Made by a program: the position numbers and the translations under genes
Assembly (NCBI GenBank): GCA_934295165.1
Contig: CAKRAT010000001.1
Span: forward strand, 1 to 64,000
Source of the DNA: an uncultured Dorea sp.
Lineage (GTDB): Bacteria; Bacillota; Clostridia; Lachnospirales; Lachnospiraceae
Direction: 5' to 3'
Length of the DNA: 64,000 bases
Shown here: piece after piece, positions 30,302 to 38,973 of the stretch
Layout of the letters: each line of letters begins with the position of its first letter
Numbering within the stretch: position 1 is the first letter of the stretch
Notes under the pieces: generated by a model
The model's input: the letters and a program-made list of their open reading frames with translations, nothing else
Told to the model about the DNA's origin: nothing
Databases searched by the model: none

Positions 30302-30445
30302 ATGAATATTGGTATTTTAATTCTTATGATCATCGGCGGAGGTGTCGGCGTACTGTCATCTCTTTATATTGCACTTAGTTTTCCGGCAGTCATTGTCTGG
30401 AAAATCTACCGGAAAATCCGCTATGGATATAAGCTTACATATTAG
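30302..30445 (+). CDS. Very short membrane protein of unknown function
   Basis: This is a 47-aa protein with one long hydrophobic segment (IGILILMIIGGGVGVLSSLY) and a basic C-terminal tail (KIYRKIRYGYK). I chose the ATG at 30302 since AGGAGG sits 8 nt before it; the longer frame upstream has no ribosome binding site. It is convergent with the AAA ATPase gene, whose stop lies 12 bp away. The good ribosome binding site and clear topology support a real gene. Its role is unknown. Confidence 0.65.
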   Translation: MNIGILILMIIGGGVGVLSSLYIALSFPAVIVWKIYRKIRYGYKLTY

Positions 30446-30457
30446 ATAGATGAACTA

Positions 30458-31960
30458 CTATTTTACGGCAGTGTTCAGATCCTGTTCGATCTCATCCATT
30501 TCGGACAGGATCTCTTCCTGCTGTTTGTCGAATAACAATTTCTTATTGTACTGATAATACTTGTCGCAGTCATTTTCCTTCAGGAACTGAATACTGTAAT
30601 AATTCGTGTTAAGCTCTGTCACGAAAGAGACCATCTCCTGACTGTCTCCGAATGCATCTTCCATGAACTCAAATGCATGTTCCAGTGCGGAAAGCGTGTG
30701 TTCTGTCAGTTCTTCCCTTTCAGTCACTTCTTTACCAAATGCTTCTTTAATACGCTCAAATGCTTCTTCCCCGTCCAGATGTTCTGCTTTCACAAGCTGT
30801 TCGTAAGATTCCAGTGTATCCAGTACCTGTTTCCGCACATGATCTTCCTGCTTTGTCATCTGCTCTTCTTTTCTGAGTTTTTCGTACTTATCTCTTGCTT
30901 CACAGACTACAAGTTCAATCTGCAGATTAGATTTATATAATTTCAGATACTCATATAAGATCGTCACGAAACGATCCTTTAAGAAATATTCTTTAAAGCA
31001 GGTTCCCATTCTGCCGACCAGCATGTTAACTACGCTGAAGCGTTCATCAAATGCCGCATACTGCAGTCTTTCCAACGTATCCTTTGTATAGACACCTTCG
31101 ATGATCTTCTCAAGTCCGTACTCCTTTTTATATTTTCGGTACAGTTCCAGATAATTTGCAAAGTCCTTGGCAATCTTCCAGTGCTGGATATACTGATGAA
31201 CGACCTCTCTGTCCGCTTTCTTTCCCAGCTTCTCATAAGTTTTCAAAAGCTGGGACAGATCTTCCCATCCTCTGGCTGTTGCAAAGACACGGCCATCCAC
31301 CGTCGTCTCCATGCGGTAGAAATAATCTCTCCGAATCTCCAGATATGCAAGGATTGCCGGATGGATATCTGCCTGATACGCATACTCTTTCCAGACATCG
31401 TAATTTACATCCACATCAATTTTCTTGATACGGTCCAGTGTCACCACATCAAAATCACGGACCGACTTATTATATTCCGGCGGGTTGCCTGCTGCCACGA
31501 TAATCCAGCCTTCCGGAATCTTCTGATTACCGAACATCTTACACTGCAGGAACTGCAGCATCGTCGGTGCCAGCGTCTCTGATACACAGTTGATCTCATC
31601 AATGAACAGAATCCCTTCTTTTAATCCCGTCTCTTCCATCTTGTCGTATACCGAAGCAATGATCTCGCTCATCGTATACTCGGTAACGGAATATTCTTTT
31701 CCGCCATATGTCTTCTTCTCAATAAACGGCAGGCCCACCGCACTCTGTCTGGTGTGGTGTGTGATCGTGTACGCCACCAGTGCGACCTTGCATTCCTTTG
31801 CCACCTGTTCCATGACCTGTGTCTTTCCGATTCCCGGAGGACCCATCAGCAGGATCGGTCTCTGCCTGATCTGCGGGATCATATAATCCCCGAACTCATC
31901 TTTGGCAAGGTATGCCTCGATGGAATCTTTGATTTCTTTCTTTGCTCGTTTTATATCCAT
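30458..31960 (-). CDS. MoxR-like AAA ATPase
   Basis: This 500-aa AAA+ ATPase has Walker A GPPGIGKT (residues 40-47), Walker B GILFIDEINCV (about 115-125), the sensor-1 region VAAGNPPEYN and an all-helical C-terminal half of about 250 residues rich in Glu/Lys. Such ATPases usually pair with VWA-domain proteins and remodel or load metal into partners. That pairing is seen here: the gene directly upstream encodes a VWA protein. GGAGGAAAT precedes the ATG. The long helical tail is larger than that of classical MoxR. Confidence 0.87.
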   Translation of the reverse strand: MDIKRAKKEIKDSIEAYLAKDEFGDYMIPQIRQRPILLMGPPGIGKTQVMEQVAKECKVALVAYTITHHTRQSAVGLPFIEKKTYGGKEYSVTEYTMSEIIASVYDKMEETGLKEGILFIDEINCVSETLAPTMLQFLQCKMFGNQKIPEGWIIVAAGNPPEYNKSVRDFDVVTLDRIKKIDVDVNYDVWKEYAYQADIHPAILAYLEIRRDYFYRMETTVDGRVFATARGWEDLSQLLKTYEKLGKKADREVVHQYIQHWKIAKDFANYLELYRKYKKEYGLEKIIEGVYTKDTLERLQYAAFDERFSVVNMLVGRMGTCFKEYFLKDRFVTILYEYLKLYKSNLQIELVVCEARDKYEKLRKEEQMTKQEDHVRKQVLDTLESYEQLVKAEHLDGEEAFERIKEAFGKEVTEREELTEHTLSALEHAFEFMEDAFGDSQEMVSFVTELNTNYYSIQFLKENDCDKYYQYNKKLLFDKQQEEILSEMDEIEQDLNTAVK

Positions 31961-32045
31961 TTATTATATTTCCTCCATGTATTTCGACAGTTCCTTGGAA
32001 TTTTCCTTAGAACTTCTCTTAGAATTCCTCTTATCCATTCGTCCT

Positions 32046-33437
32046 TTAGAAGTCCTGCTCTTCTTCCAGAATGATCTTGACCGCCCACGGCGGGACATCC
32101 ACATCTTCGTACTCTTCCTTCATGAACACAAATGCCGTATCATAGATTGGGCGCTTCGCCGGATAGATTCCACGTCCGTCCGTAAAATAGATCATCCCCC
32201 TCAAATGTTCAAATGTATGCTGCCGGATCAGATTGTCCACATAGGCAAATACCGGGCGGAAATCCGTTCCTCCTTCGCCTTTTAGCTCCAGTTTCTCCAT
32301 ATAGGATTTCAACTCTTCCTCACAGGTGATCTTCTGATCCGTCTGAATCTGGTCGTCACACTGGATGATATGAATATTTACCTTACGGAAAAAGCTGTCA
32401 TTCTCACTCAGCACACCATATGTCTCCTCCAGAAATTTCTTCACAAGTTCCCCGGAACAAGACATCGACGTATCGATCACAATCACAAATTCTTCAACCT
32501 TCTGGACTTCCTTCCACTCCTGCGGCTCGATCAGCGGCATGTTCCCGTACAGGGACAGTCCATAGCTGTAGAAATTATAGTCAAACGAATCTGGATCTAC
32601 CGTCATCTCTTCTTTTAAGACCGAAAACTTCCGTAAAAATTCCCGGTAATCCATCCGTTCCCGATTCTCGACCTTCACCTGATCGATCAGACCGCCCGAG
32701 CTTTCCGATGCCTCTTTGGAAAATGTCTCCATCTCCGTCTCCATACGTTCACTAATGTCCTGCCACTGATTCTCGATCTGGCTCTGCTTCTTCTTATCTT
32801 CGTCTTTCGGCCAGTAGCTGTGATCGTCCACACGGAAGTCAGCCTCAAGCTGTCGCAGTTTCGCTTCCGAAAGATTCGTCTTCTTCAACACTTCGTAGAC
32901 ACGTTCTGCCGTCAGCGTCTTCATTTCCTTTTTCAGCGCACGATACATGTCTCTTCTCGGAAGCGAGCGGGCTTTCATCACACAGCGGTACTGCATCTCA
33001 TCGATGATGGATTCCGCAACGATATCGCATGCCAGATGATAAAGCCGTTCATCCCGTCCTTTCTTACGTATCATATGCCGGAAGATTCCGTGCAGCACCA
33101 GATGCAGGTAGATACGGTTCACCATCACGCGGTCTTCCCGGAACAGCCCTCCCAGATACTGCGGATCATAATAAAGGTACAGTCCATCCGTTCCCATACC
33201 GTCTGCGCCGGTGTCCAGTATGAATGGCATACTCGACAATGCTACATCCAGGAAGCGCATCTTCATATAGAGTTCGTTTCTTGCCGTGATCAGGATCTTG
33301 CGGCTGATGGACTCCATGCGTTCCTGCATGGCAGTTTCCGGCAAGGTTGACACTGCCTCTGCTTTCCTTCTGTTTTTTTCTCTGTTTCTTTTGTTTGCTA
33401 TTTTTTCAATTCTTTCCTGACTTTCTATATCTGCCAT
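32046..33437 (-). CDS. VWA-domain protein of the DUF2201/COG3864 type, degenerate zincin motif
   Basis: This is a 463-aa cytosolic protein. The N-terminal half resembles the predicted metallopeptidase domain of DUF2201 proteins (LHLVLHGIFRHMI, then LYHLACDIVAES), but the expected HExxH reads HGIFRH (His116 to His121) with Gly in place of Glu. The C-terminal half is a VWA-like domain with an intact MIDAS: DTSMSCS (about residue 322), GEGGTDF, and YFTDGRG. It is the middle gene of the AAA-VWA-LRR set, 85 bp before the ATPase. Its substrate is unknown. Confidence 0.85.
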   Translation of the reverse strand: MADIESQERIEKIANKRNREKNRRKAEAVSTLPETAMQERMESISRKILITARNELYMKMRFLDVALSSMPFILDTGADGMGTDGLYLYYDPQYLGGLFREDRVMVNRIYLHLVLHGIFRHMIRKKGRDERLYHLACDIVAESIIDEMQYRCVMKARSLPRRDMYRALKKEMKTLTAERVYEVLKKTNLSEAKLRQLEADFRVDDHSYWPKDEDKKKQSQIENQWQDISERMETEMETFSKEASESSGGLIDQVKVENRERMDYREFLRKFSVLKEEMTVDPDSFDYNFYSYGLSLYGNMPLIEPQEWKEVQKVEEFVIVIDTSMSCSGELVKKFLEETYGVLSENDSFFRKVNIHIIQCDDQIQTDQKITCEEELKSYMEKLELKGEGGTDFRPVFAYVDNLIRQHTFEHLRGMIYFTDGRGIYPAKRPIYDTAFVFMKEEYEDVDVPPWAVKIILEEEQDF

Positions 33438-33483
33438 ATATGTTCCGGTTCTCTCCTCATTTTCACATCCGTCCTATACATTC

Positions 33484-34407
33484 TTACAATTCGAACGACT
33501 TTTTCTTCTTCGGGAACAGTTCCCTTCTGCCATCCATAAGCACACTTAAGATTTCCGTCTTCTTTTCTTCTGCCGCTACATCCATACCAGCCCGCAAAGC
33601 TTCTTCGCTCCACAGCTTCTTCTGTTCCAGGAAACGGATTCCATCTATATCTTCTCTTTTCACCAGATATACCGCCACGTTTTCCATATGTTCCTGTATG
33701 TATGCTTCATAGACGGCTTTGTTCTTCTCCTGCAATTCCACCGGGAAACGCAGGCGGTTCAGTGCAAGCTCTGCTGCCGTCTCTTCCGTGTCCTCCGCAA
33801 CCGTATGATAGAACATCTCATCGTATTTCTTATAATCCAGCTCCCGGTTATAAAAGCACTGGCGGTAGTATCCTCCTGCACCGTGATGGTGCGTCTCAAG
33901 GATTCTGGCCGGCGTATTCTCTACGGCTTCTTCATAGTGTTCCGGGAACAGAATCTGGACTTCCGGTACTTGGCCGGCCGCATCTCCTTCTTCTCCATCG
34001 CTTCCGGTTCTCCAACTGTATCCATGTAAGTTTACACGTATCTGATAACGCATCTCCTCCACGATCGATTTCAGACAGCTCTTCTTCCCCTCACGGAAAT
34101 ATATCTCCACCTCTGTCAGATGGCATCCCGTCAGTGCACCGCCGCCCATATCCAGAAGCTGATTCCCAAGAACCAGTTTCTTAAGATTCCGACACCGATA
34201 GAATGCATAACGGCCTACTTCTTTTAAGTCTTCCGGCAGCCAGATCTCTTCCACTTCCAGATTCCTGGCAAATGCATAGTCGCCCAGTGCGGTCACCGCT
34301 TCTCCTTCTATCTCATCCGGCAGGACCACGTAACTGTCCGTCCCGGAATATTCTGTGATCAGCATGCCCTTCTCTGTCTTTTTATATCGGATTTCCGGGG
34401 TGATCAT
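33484..34407 (-). CDS. Leucine-rich-repeat (BspA-type) protein
   Basis: This 307-aa protein lacks a signal peptide, so it is likely cytosolic despite its BspA-like repeats. About three LRR units are visible: ALGDYAFARNLEVEEIWLPE, VGRYAFYRCRNLKKLVL, and MGGGALTGCHLTEVEI. The C-terminal half (about 190 residues) is non-repeat, acidic and helical and matches nothing I recognise. I chose the ATG at 34407 (MITPEIRYKK) because AGGAG precedes it; an in-frame ATG at 34473 would add 22 polar residues. It is the first gene of the set with the VWA protein and the AAA ATPase. Confidence 0.8.
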   Translation of the reverse strand: MITPEIRYKKTEKGMLITEYSGTDSYVVLPDEIEGEAVTALGDYAFARNLEVEEIWLPEDLKEVGRYAFYRCRNLKKLVLGNQLLDMGGGALTGCHLTEVEIYFREGKKSCLKSIVEEMRYQIRVNLHGYSWRTGSDGEEGDAAGQVPEVQILFPEHYEEAVENTPARILETHHHGAGGYYRQCFYNRELDYKKYDEMFYHTVAEDTEETAAELALNRLRFPVELQEKNKAVYEAYIQEHMENVAVYLVKREDIDGIRFLEQKKLWSEEALRAGMDVAAEEKKTEILSVLMDGRRELFPKKKKSFEL

Positions 34408-34666
34408 AGTCTCCTGCTTTCTATTATTTAACTTCTCATTTATCCTCTTATCCATTTTCATTCCTGTTGCCATTCTTATTCATGTCCTTTTATTCTTCTA
34501 TCCGGGTTTTCTCTTATATTGCCAGTATTTTTTTCATTGTCTTTCATTTATTTCTGTCCGTTTTTCTTTCTTACCTATACTACTATGATTCCCCGCTATT
34601 TGCAAGGCAGGTCATATCTTCATATTTTCTGCATATATATATACAAATGCTTCTTACGGAGTTCTT

Positions 34667-35587
34667 ATGTCCCGGTTACATAGCTTATTTCAAACCTGTT
34701 ATCCCCACTATAAACCATTGATACTCTTATTTTTCTTTTCGTTCTGTTTCTTTGCAGGCGGACAGTCCGCCAGGATCTTTCCGTCTGCATCTGTGGAAAC
34801 AGATGATACAAATTCGTCCGGCAACGCAGCCTCTTCCGATGCACTACTTTCCAACGCAACCTCTGGCGGTGCCCTTTCACCGATACTTCCCGCCGCCGAG
34901 AACTGGGGACTCAGTTTTCAGGAAGAAGGAAAAGCCCCTGTCGGCAATGCATCGTTTGAGGAACTGCAGCAATATCATGCCTACTATGCACAGAATACTG
35001 ACAAAAAAGTTATCTATCTGACGTTCGACTGTGGTTATGAGAACGGAAACTCTCCGGCAATTCTAAACGCATTAAAAAAACATCATGCCAAAGCCACCTT
35101 CTTCGTTGTCGGAAACTTTCTACGCGATAATCCGGATCTTGTAAAGCAAATGTTAAAAGAAGGTCATACCGTCGGCAATCATACCTTCCATCATCCCGAT
35201 ATGTCCCAGATCGCAACGCAGGACACATTCACCCGGGAGCTAGGCGATGTCGAAGCTTTGTACAAAAAAGTTACCGGGAAACCGATGACCCGGTTCTACC
35301 GTCCGCCACAGGGAAAATACAGCACCGAGAACCTGCAAATGGCCAAAGACATGGGATATCATACTTTCTTCTGGAGTCTTGCCTACGTCGACTGGCTGGC
35401 AGACGCACAGCCTTCCAGAGAAGAGGCTTTCGACAAACTGCTCGGGCGGATCCACCCCGGTGCCATCGTACTGCTCCATAATACTTCTAAGACAAACGGT
35501 GAGATCCTGGATGAACTGCTGGGAAAATGGGCGGATATGGGATATAGCTTTTCCACATTGAAGAAGCTCGTCAAAGCCGAAGAATAA
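34667..35587 (+). CDS. pdaA: PdaA-type delta-lactam-biosynthetic de-N-acetylase (spore cortex)
   Basis: This 306-aa CE4 enzyme starts with an N-terminal membrane/signal segment (about residues 18-36) and a Ser/Ala-rich linker. The catalytic domain has TFDCGYENG (about residue 123), GNHTFHHPD with the metal His pair, RPPQGKYS and the late HPGAIVLLH. The TFDxGYENG signature separates PdaA from ordinary deacetylases; PdaA makes muramic-delta-lactam in spore cortex. A Cys occupies the variable third position. GGAG lies 5 nt before the ATG. It is divergent from the LRR gene and has its own terminator. Confidence 0.9.
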   Translation: MSRLHSLFQTCYPHYKPLILLFFFSFCFFAGGQSARIFPSASVETDDTNSSGNAASSDALLSNATSGGALSPILPAAENWGLSFQEEGKAPVGNASFEELQQYHAYYAQNTDKKVIYLTFDCGYENGNSPAILNALKKHHAKATFFVVGNFLRDNPDLVKQMLKEGHTVGNHTFHHPDMSQIATQDTFTRELGDVEALYKKVTGKPMTRFYRPPQGKYSTENLQMAKDMGYHTFFWSLAYVDWLADAQPSREEAFDKLLGRIHPGAIVLLHNTSKTNGEILDELLGKWADMGYSFSTLKKLVKAEE

Positions 35588-35641
35588 TTTCCCGCTGGCA
35601 TTCGGATCACTGCTCTTGCAAGTGTATTTCTGCACAAACAA

Positions 35642-35694
35642 AAGAACCGGTTCTCTCCTGTCAGATTATTTCTGATTTTCGAAAACCGGTTCTT
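35642..35694. terminator. Bidirectional terminator after pdaA
   Basis: AAGAACCGGTT (35642-35652) pairs with AACCGGTTCTT (35684-35694), an 11-bp perfect stem with a 31-nt loop. The plus strand continues with CATTTTTCTT and the minus strand with TGTTTGTG. It separates convergent genes. Confidence 0.7.
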
Positions 35695-35730
35695 CATTTT
35701 TCTTATATCCTTTTATAGCTCATGCTTTTA

Positions 35731-37425
35731 CTAATCAAGATCGATGACATCCATTTTAAAGGTATCATCCATCTCTGCATGACCTCTTTTCTTCTCTGGA
35801 TGATTACTTAAAAGATCCGATGTTGCATCAAACAGATCCTCTTCATCATAATGATCTGCTCCATACATATCGTAATCATCATCCTCAGAATAATATCCCT
35901 CAAAGTTATCAAATTCTTCTTCATCTAATGGAGCAAATGCTTCAAAATCATTTGTATCCTCGAGGTTAATCTTCTTTACTGGTTTACGGATTGCCGGACC
36001 AGTCTCATCTAAAGCTCTGACACCTTTTGATGCCATTGTACGCTTAGAAGATTTTTTCTTTTCGGCAGACCGCTTTTTCGCTGGTCTCTGTTCCGTTGTT
36101 TTTGCTATATTCTCTGTAACCCATGACTCTTCATCACCGAACTCATCATCATAACCTTCAAATTCATCTTCATCATAATCTTTTTTTGATGCTTTCTTTG
36201 CAGGCTTCTTCGATGCTTTTTTTGCGGCTTTTTTCTTTGCCTTCAGTTCCTCTTCTTCCTCATCCATGTCAATTCCATACTCATCATACAGATCATCCAG
36301 TTCAAGATCTCTGTAATGGAGTTTTACCATTGTAACAATAAGCACAAGTATTAACACAACGAAGAACGCAAGAGCAATGATCACAACAATATCAAGGAAG
36401 TTTTCTACGAAATCAAGGACTTTTCCCCAGATTCCGTTTCCATTCTTTGACTTGCTGTCAGAAGATGTCGTTCCACTGGTCGATGGTGTATATTTCTGAT
36501 AAGTTCCATCTGTTGTATCATAACGGTATGTGGTCTTTTCCCCGTCTGAGTTCAATGCATAAATAATATAATATTCTGCATCTTTTGTATCCTGCCAGGT
36601 ATCAAACTCTTTTCCATTCAAAGTAAGTGTCGTTTTCTGATACTGGCTTGGAAGATTTACTTTCCCGTCATTCATCAGTGGAATAATATATCTGCCCTTT
36701 GCAATTTCAACTTCCTCAAACGGTGCAAATGAACCATCATCACTGTTATACAGGAAAAAGTCTGATTCCCCAGTACTATTTTCCGTCAGATACATGGCAT
36801 TGATTCCACTGGATTCCTGCGTGATCACCGAATAATTAGCACCCTCAAAAGACATTTCGCTTTTTGAAAATCCGTCCGGAATCAAAACATCGGAGAACTC
36901 ACTTGTAACCGTGTATTCTTTTCCGTTCACTTTTACTGTTGCACCCCCAGATGTTGATGCTGTCTGAGAATCATCTTCGTTCTGGATCAGAGAAGGGTCT
37001 CCCTCTCCAATCGTTACAGCCGAACTTCCCTGTGTAATCTCAAGTGCACTTCCATCGGAACTTGTTCCTTCTGCACTTGCAACTTCCACTTTTGCTGTGC
37101 CTTCCTGTAATGCCTGGAATTTCAGGTTGAACTCTGTAGATGTTCCGCTTCCTGACCATGATAATTTAATCTGTCCATTATCTGCCGTTGCATTGTCACC
37201 GCTGATAAATTTCAACGAATCTGTATCATATGTTAATGTTGCATCCAATGATTTTAATGATGATGCTGATGATAATTTTGCCTTAACTTCTACTTCCGCT
37301 CCGACAGTTGTTGACGGATCTCCGAATCGTAATTCTGCTGTTGCAGCTTCTGTAATGACCGAAACACACGGACATATCATACATATCATTAAGAGTGTTA
37401 CGAGTATCTTTTTGATTTTTCTCAT
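35731..37425 (-). CDS. Cohesin-domain membrane protein with highly charged cytoplasmic tail
   Basis: This 564-aa protein has a signal peptide (residues 1-28) and a cohesin-like beta-sandwich (about 30-143: ELRFGDPSTTVGAEVEVKAK, later LDATLTYDTDSLKF). A second extracellular domain runs to about residue 310, followed by a Ser/Thr linker, one membrane segment (about 335-362) and a tail of about 200 residues. The tail alternates Lys-rich blocks (KKKAAKKASKKPAKKASKK) with Asp/Glu-rich blocks. Cohesins normally dock dockerin proteins, but no dockerin is visible here. It is 30 bp downstream of an LCP gene and is probably co-transcribed with it. Confidence 0.82.
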   Translation of the reverse strand: MRKIKKILVTLLMICMICPCVSVITEAATAELRFGDPSTTVGAEVEVKAKLSSASSLKSLDATLTYDTDSLKFISGDNATADNGQIKLSWSGSGTSTEFNLKFQALQEGTAKVEVASAEGTSSDGSALEITQGSSAVTIGEGDPSLIQNEDDSQTASTSGGATVKVNGKEYTVTSEFSDVLIPDGFSKSEMSFEGANYSVITQESSGINAMYLTENSTGESDFFLYNSDDGSFAPFEEVEIAKGRYIIPLMNDGKVNLPSQYQKTTLTLNGKEFDTWQDTKDAEYYIIYALNSDGEKTTYRYDTTDGTYQKYTPSTSGTTSSDSKSKNGNGIWGKVLDFVENFLDIVVIIALAFFVVLILVLIVTMVKLHYRDLELDDLYDEYGIDMDEEEEELKAKKKAAKKASKKPAKKASKKDYDEDEFEGYDDEFGDEESWVTENIAKTTEQRPAKKRSAEKKKSSKRTMASKGVRALDETGPAIRKPVKKINLEDTNDFEAFAPLDEEEFDNFEGYYSEDDDYDMYGADHYDEEDLFDATSDLLSNHPEKKRGHAEMDDTFKMDVIDLD

Positions 37426-37455
37426 GTATACTACCCCTTTTTCTTCATTTATCTT

Positions 37456-38880
37456 TTATTCTGTTTCACCAGTTGCTCCGTCCCCTTCACCGGTCGTTCC
37501 GCCGGTTGTGCCGCCACCGGTTTCTCCGGTTGTTCCGCCAGTCGTTCCGCCGGTTGTTCCCGATGTCGTTCCACCGCTGGTTGTTCCGCCGGTCGTTCCC
37601 GATGTCGTTCCGCCGCTGGTTGTTCCGCCGGTTGTTCCGCCAGTCGTTCCGCCGCTGATTGTTCCCGATGTTGTACCGGTTGTCCGGTTTGTTGTGCCTG
37701 TCCGATTCGTCGTCTGACCGGAAGATGTATTATCCGATGTTGCCGGTGAATAATTCTTCGTTCCCGGTACTTCATCGTCTTCTATCTTGGTTCCCTCTTT
37801 GGCTTTATCGGATGATTTTTCCGCTATGCCGTTTTCTATATCGCTTATCGTACTGGAAACCGAATACCCGTCACTGCCAAACAGGAACTGATGCACTTCC
37901 GTTACATTCGATGATAATGTATTCGGAATAACCACACTTCCCACATTATTTAACATGTCTGTCGTATTTTCAGATGGGAAGCCAATCGAATCACCCAATT
38001 TATATTTTGTCAGATTTTTCGCATATCCAATCATCTCTGTCAGAGTAAAATTCGTAGATATCTGCGGGAATACACTGTCTATGATTTTGTTTACTGTGCC
38101 CACGCTCATATTCTGCGCTTTATCCGCAATCTTCTGCAACACTAAACGCTGACGCTCTGCACGTTTAAAATCACCGCCCTCGGTATAACGGATTCTGGCA
38201 AATGATACCGCCTGAACTCCGTTCAGGTGATACGTCCCCTCTACTTCGGGTTCAATCTTTTCATAATCTTTTCCTGTGACTTTCGATGTTTCCACGCAGT
38301 AATTATTCATATGAACAACCTCATCATGCGTAAGGTCCAGATCCAGACCGCCCACAGCATCAATTACATCAACCAGTGCATTAAAGTTAACCGTCACGTA
38401 TTTTTCTATGTTCATATCAAGATTTTTATTGATCAGTGAAATTGCACCTTCCGGTCCGCCAAATGAATACGCTGCATTCGCCTTGTTATAACTTCCATCA
38501 TCCAGCTGTAATAATGTATCACGGTAAATAGATACAAGTTTCACTTCTTTTGTATCGTTATTCAGACTCGCGATCATAATTGTATCACTGCGGTTGCCTT
38601 TTCCCAAATCATTTTCTCTTGAATCAAGACCAAACAGTGCTACGTTTGTGTACCCCTCTTCATGCTGAACTTCGTCTGATATATTCAGCTTATTTGTATC
38701 TAAAGAAACCGTCTCTAATTTATTCATCTTACTTGCTACAATCACGCCGCCAATCACCGCAGCTGTAAGAAAAGTGCCTCCTAAAATTGCACCTATCTTT
38801 TTGCCGATCGGCCATGACGCAAACCCCTTCTTCTTCCTGCGTCCTCTATGCCGTACTTTTCTCCGTGTATCTCTCGCCAT
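37456..38880 (-). CDS. LytR-CpsA-Psr (LCP) family ligase with Gly/Thr-rich repeat tail
   Basis: This 474-aa protein belongs to a family that transfers lipid-linked glycopolymers to peptidoglycan. A basic N-terminus and one membrane segment (about residues 27-46) precede the LCP domain (about 80-240), with LFGLDSRENDLGKGNRSDTI, the Arg-rich SIYRDTLL, FARIRYTEGGDFKRAERQR and later GFPSE. A tail of about 100 residues ends in low-complexity GTT/GG repeats. I chose the ATG at 38880 because GGAAAGGA overlaps the earlier ATG. It likely forms an operon with the cohesin gene. Confidence 0.92.
   Translation of the reverse strand: MARDTRRKVRHRGRRKKKGFASWPIGKKIGAILGGTFLTAAVIGGVIVASKMNKLETVSLDTNKLNISDEVQHEEGYTNVALFGLDSRENDLGKGNRSDTIMIASLNNDTKEVKLVSIYRDTLLQLDDGSYNKANAAYSFGGPEGAISLINKNLDMNIEKYVTVNFNALVDVIDAVGGLDLDLTHDEVVHMNNYCVETSKVTGKDYEKIEPEVEGTYHLNGVQAVSFARIRYTEGGDFKRAERQRLVLQKIADKAQNMSVGTVNKIIDSVFPQISTNFTLTEMIGYAKNLTKYKLGDSIGFPSENTTDMLNNVGSVVIPNTLSSNVTEVHQFLFGSDGYSVSSTISDIENGIAEKSSDKAKEGTKIEDDEVPGTKNYSPATSDNTSSGQTTNRTGTTNRTTGTTSGTISGGTTGGTTGGTTSGGTTSGTTGGTTSGGTTSGTTGGTTGGTTGETGGGTTGGTTGEGDGATGETE
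37480..37690 (-). repeat. In-frame low-complexity repeat in the LCP tail
   Basis: Imperfect tandem units on the plus strand built from GTTCCGCCGGTTGTTCC and GTTCCCGATGTCGTTCCGCC encode Gly-Gly-Thr-Thr and Ser-Gly-Gly-Thr-Thr repeats. An approximately 45-bp higher-order unit is duplicated around 37555-37645. Copy-number variation by slippage is plausible. Confidence 0.7.
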
Positions 38881-38973
38881 ATTATATGTCCTTTCCACAT
38901 TCGTTCTATATTAAAACAAACCTTTTACATCTTACCCTATTTTTTTAGAAATTTCAACACACTAGACCATATT

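Noticed and set aside
32820-33350. Plus-strand 176-aa frame opposite the VWA gene
   Set aside because: The minus-strand frame has recognisable VWA motifs; this one has none and no ribosome binding site.
37480-37690. Possible CRISPR array from the repeated units
   Set aside because: Repeats are contiguous, imperfect, in frame with a protein tail, with no unique spacers and no cas genes nearby.
37097-37717. Plus-strand 206-aa frame rich in Pro-Val repeats
   Set aside because: It is the antisense of the Gly/Thr repeat tail of the LCP gene and of the cohesin gene; it has no ribosome binding site.
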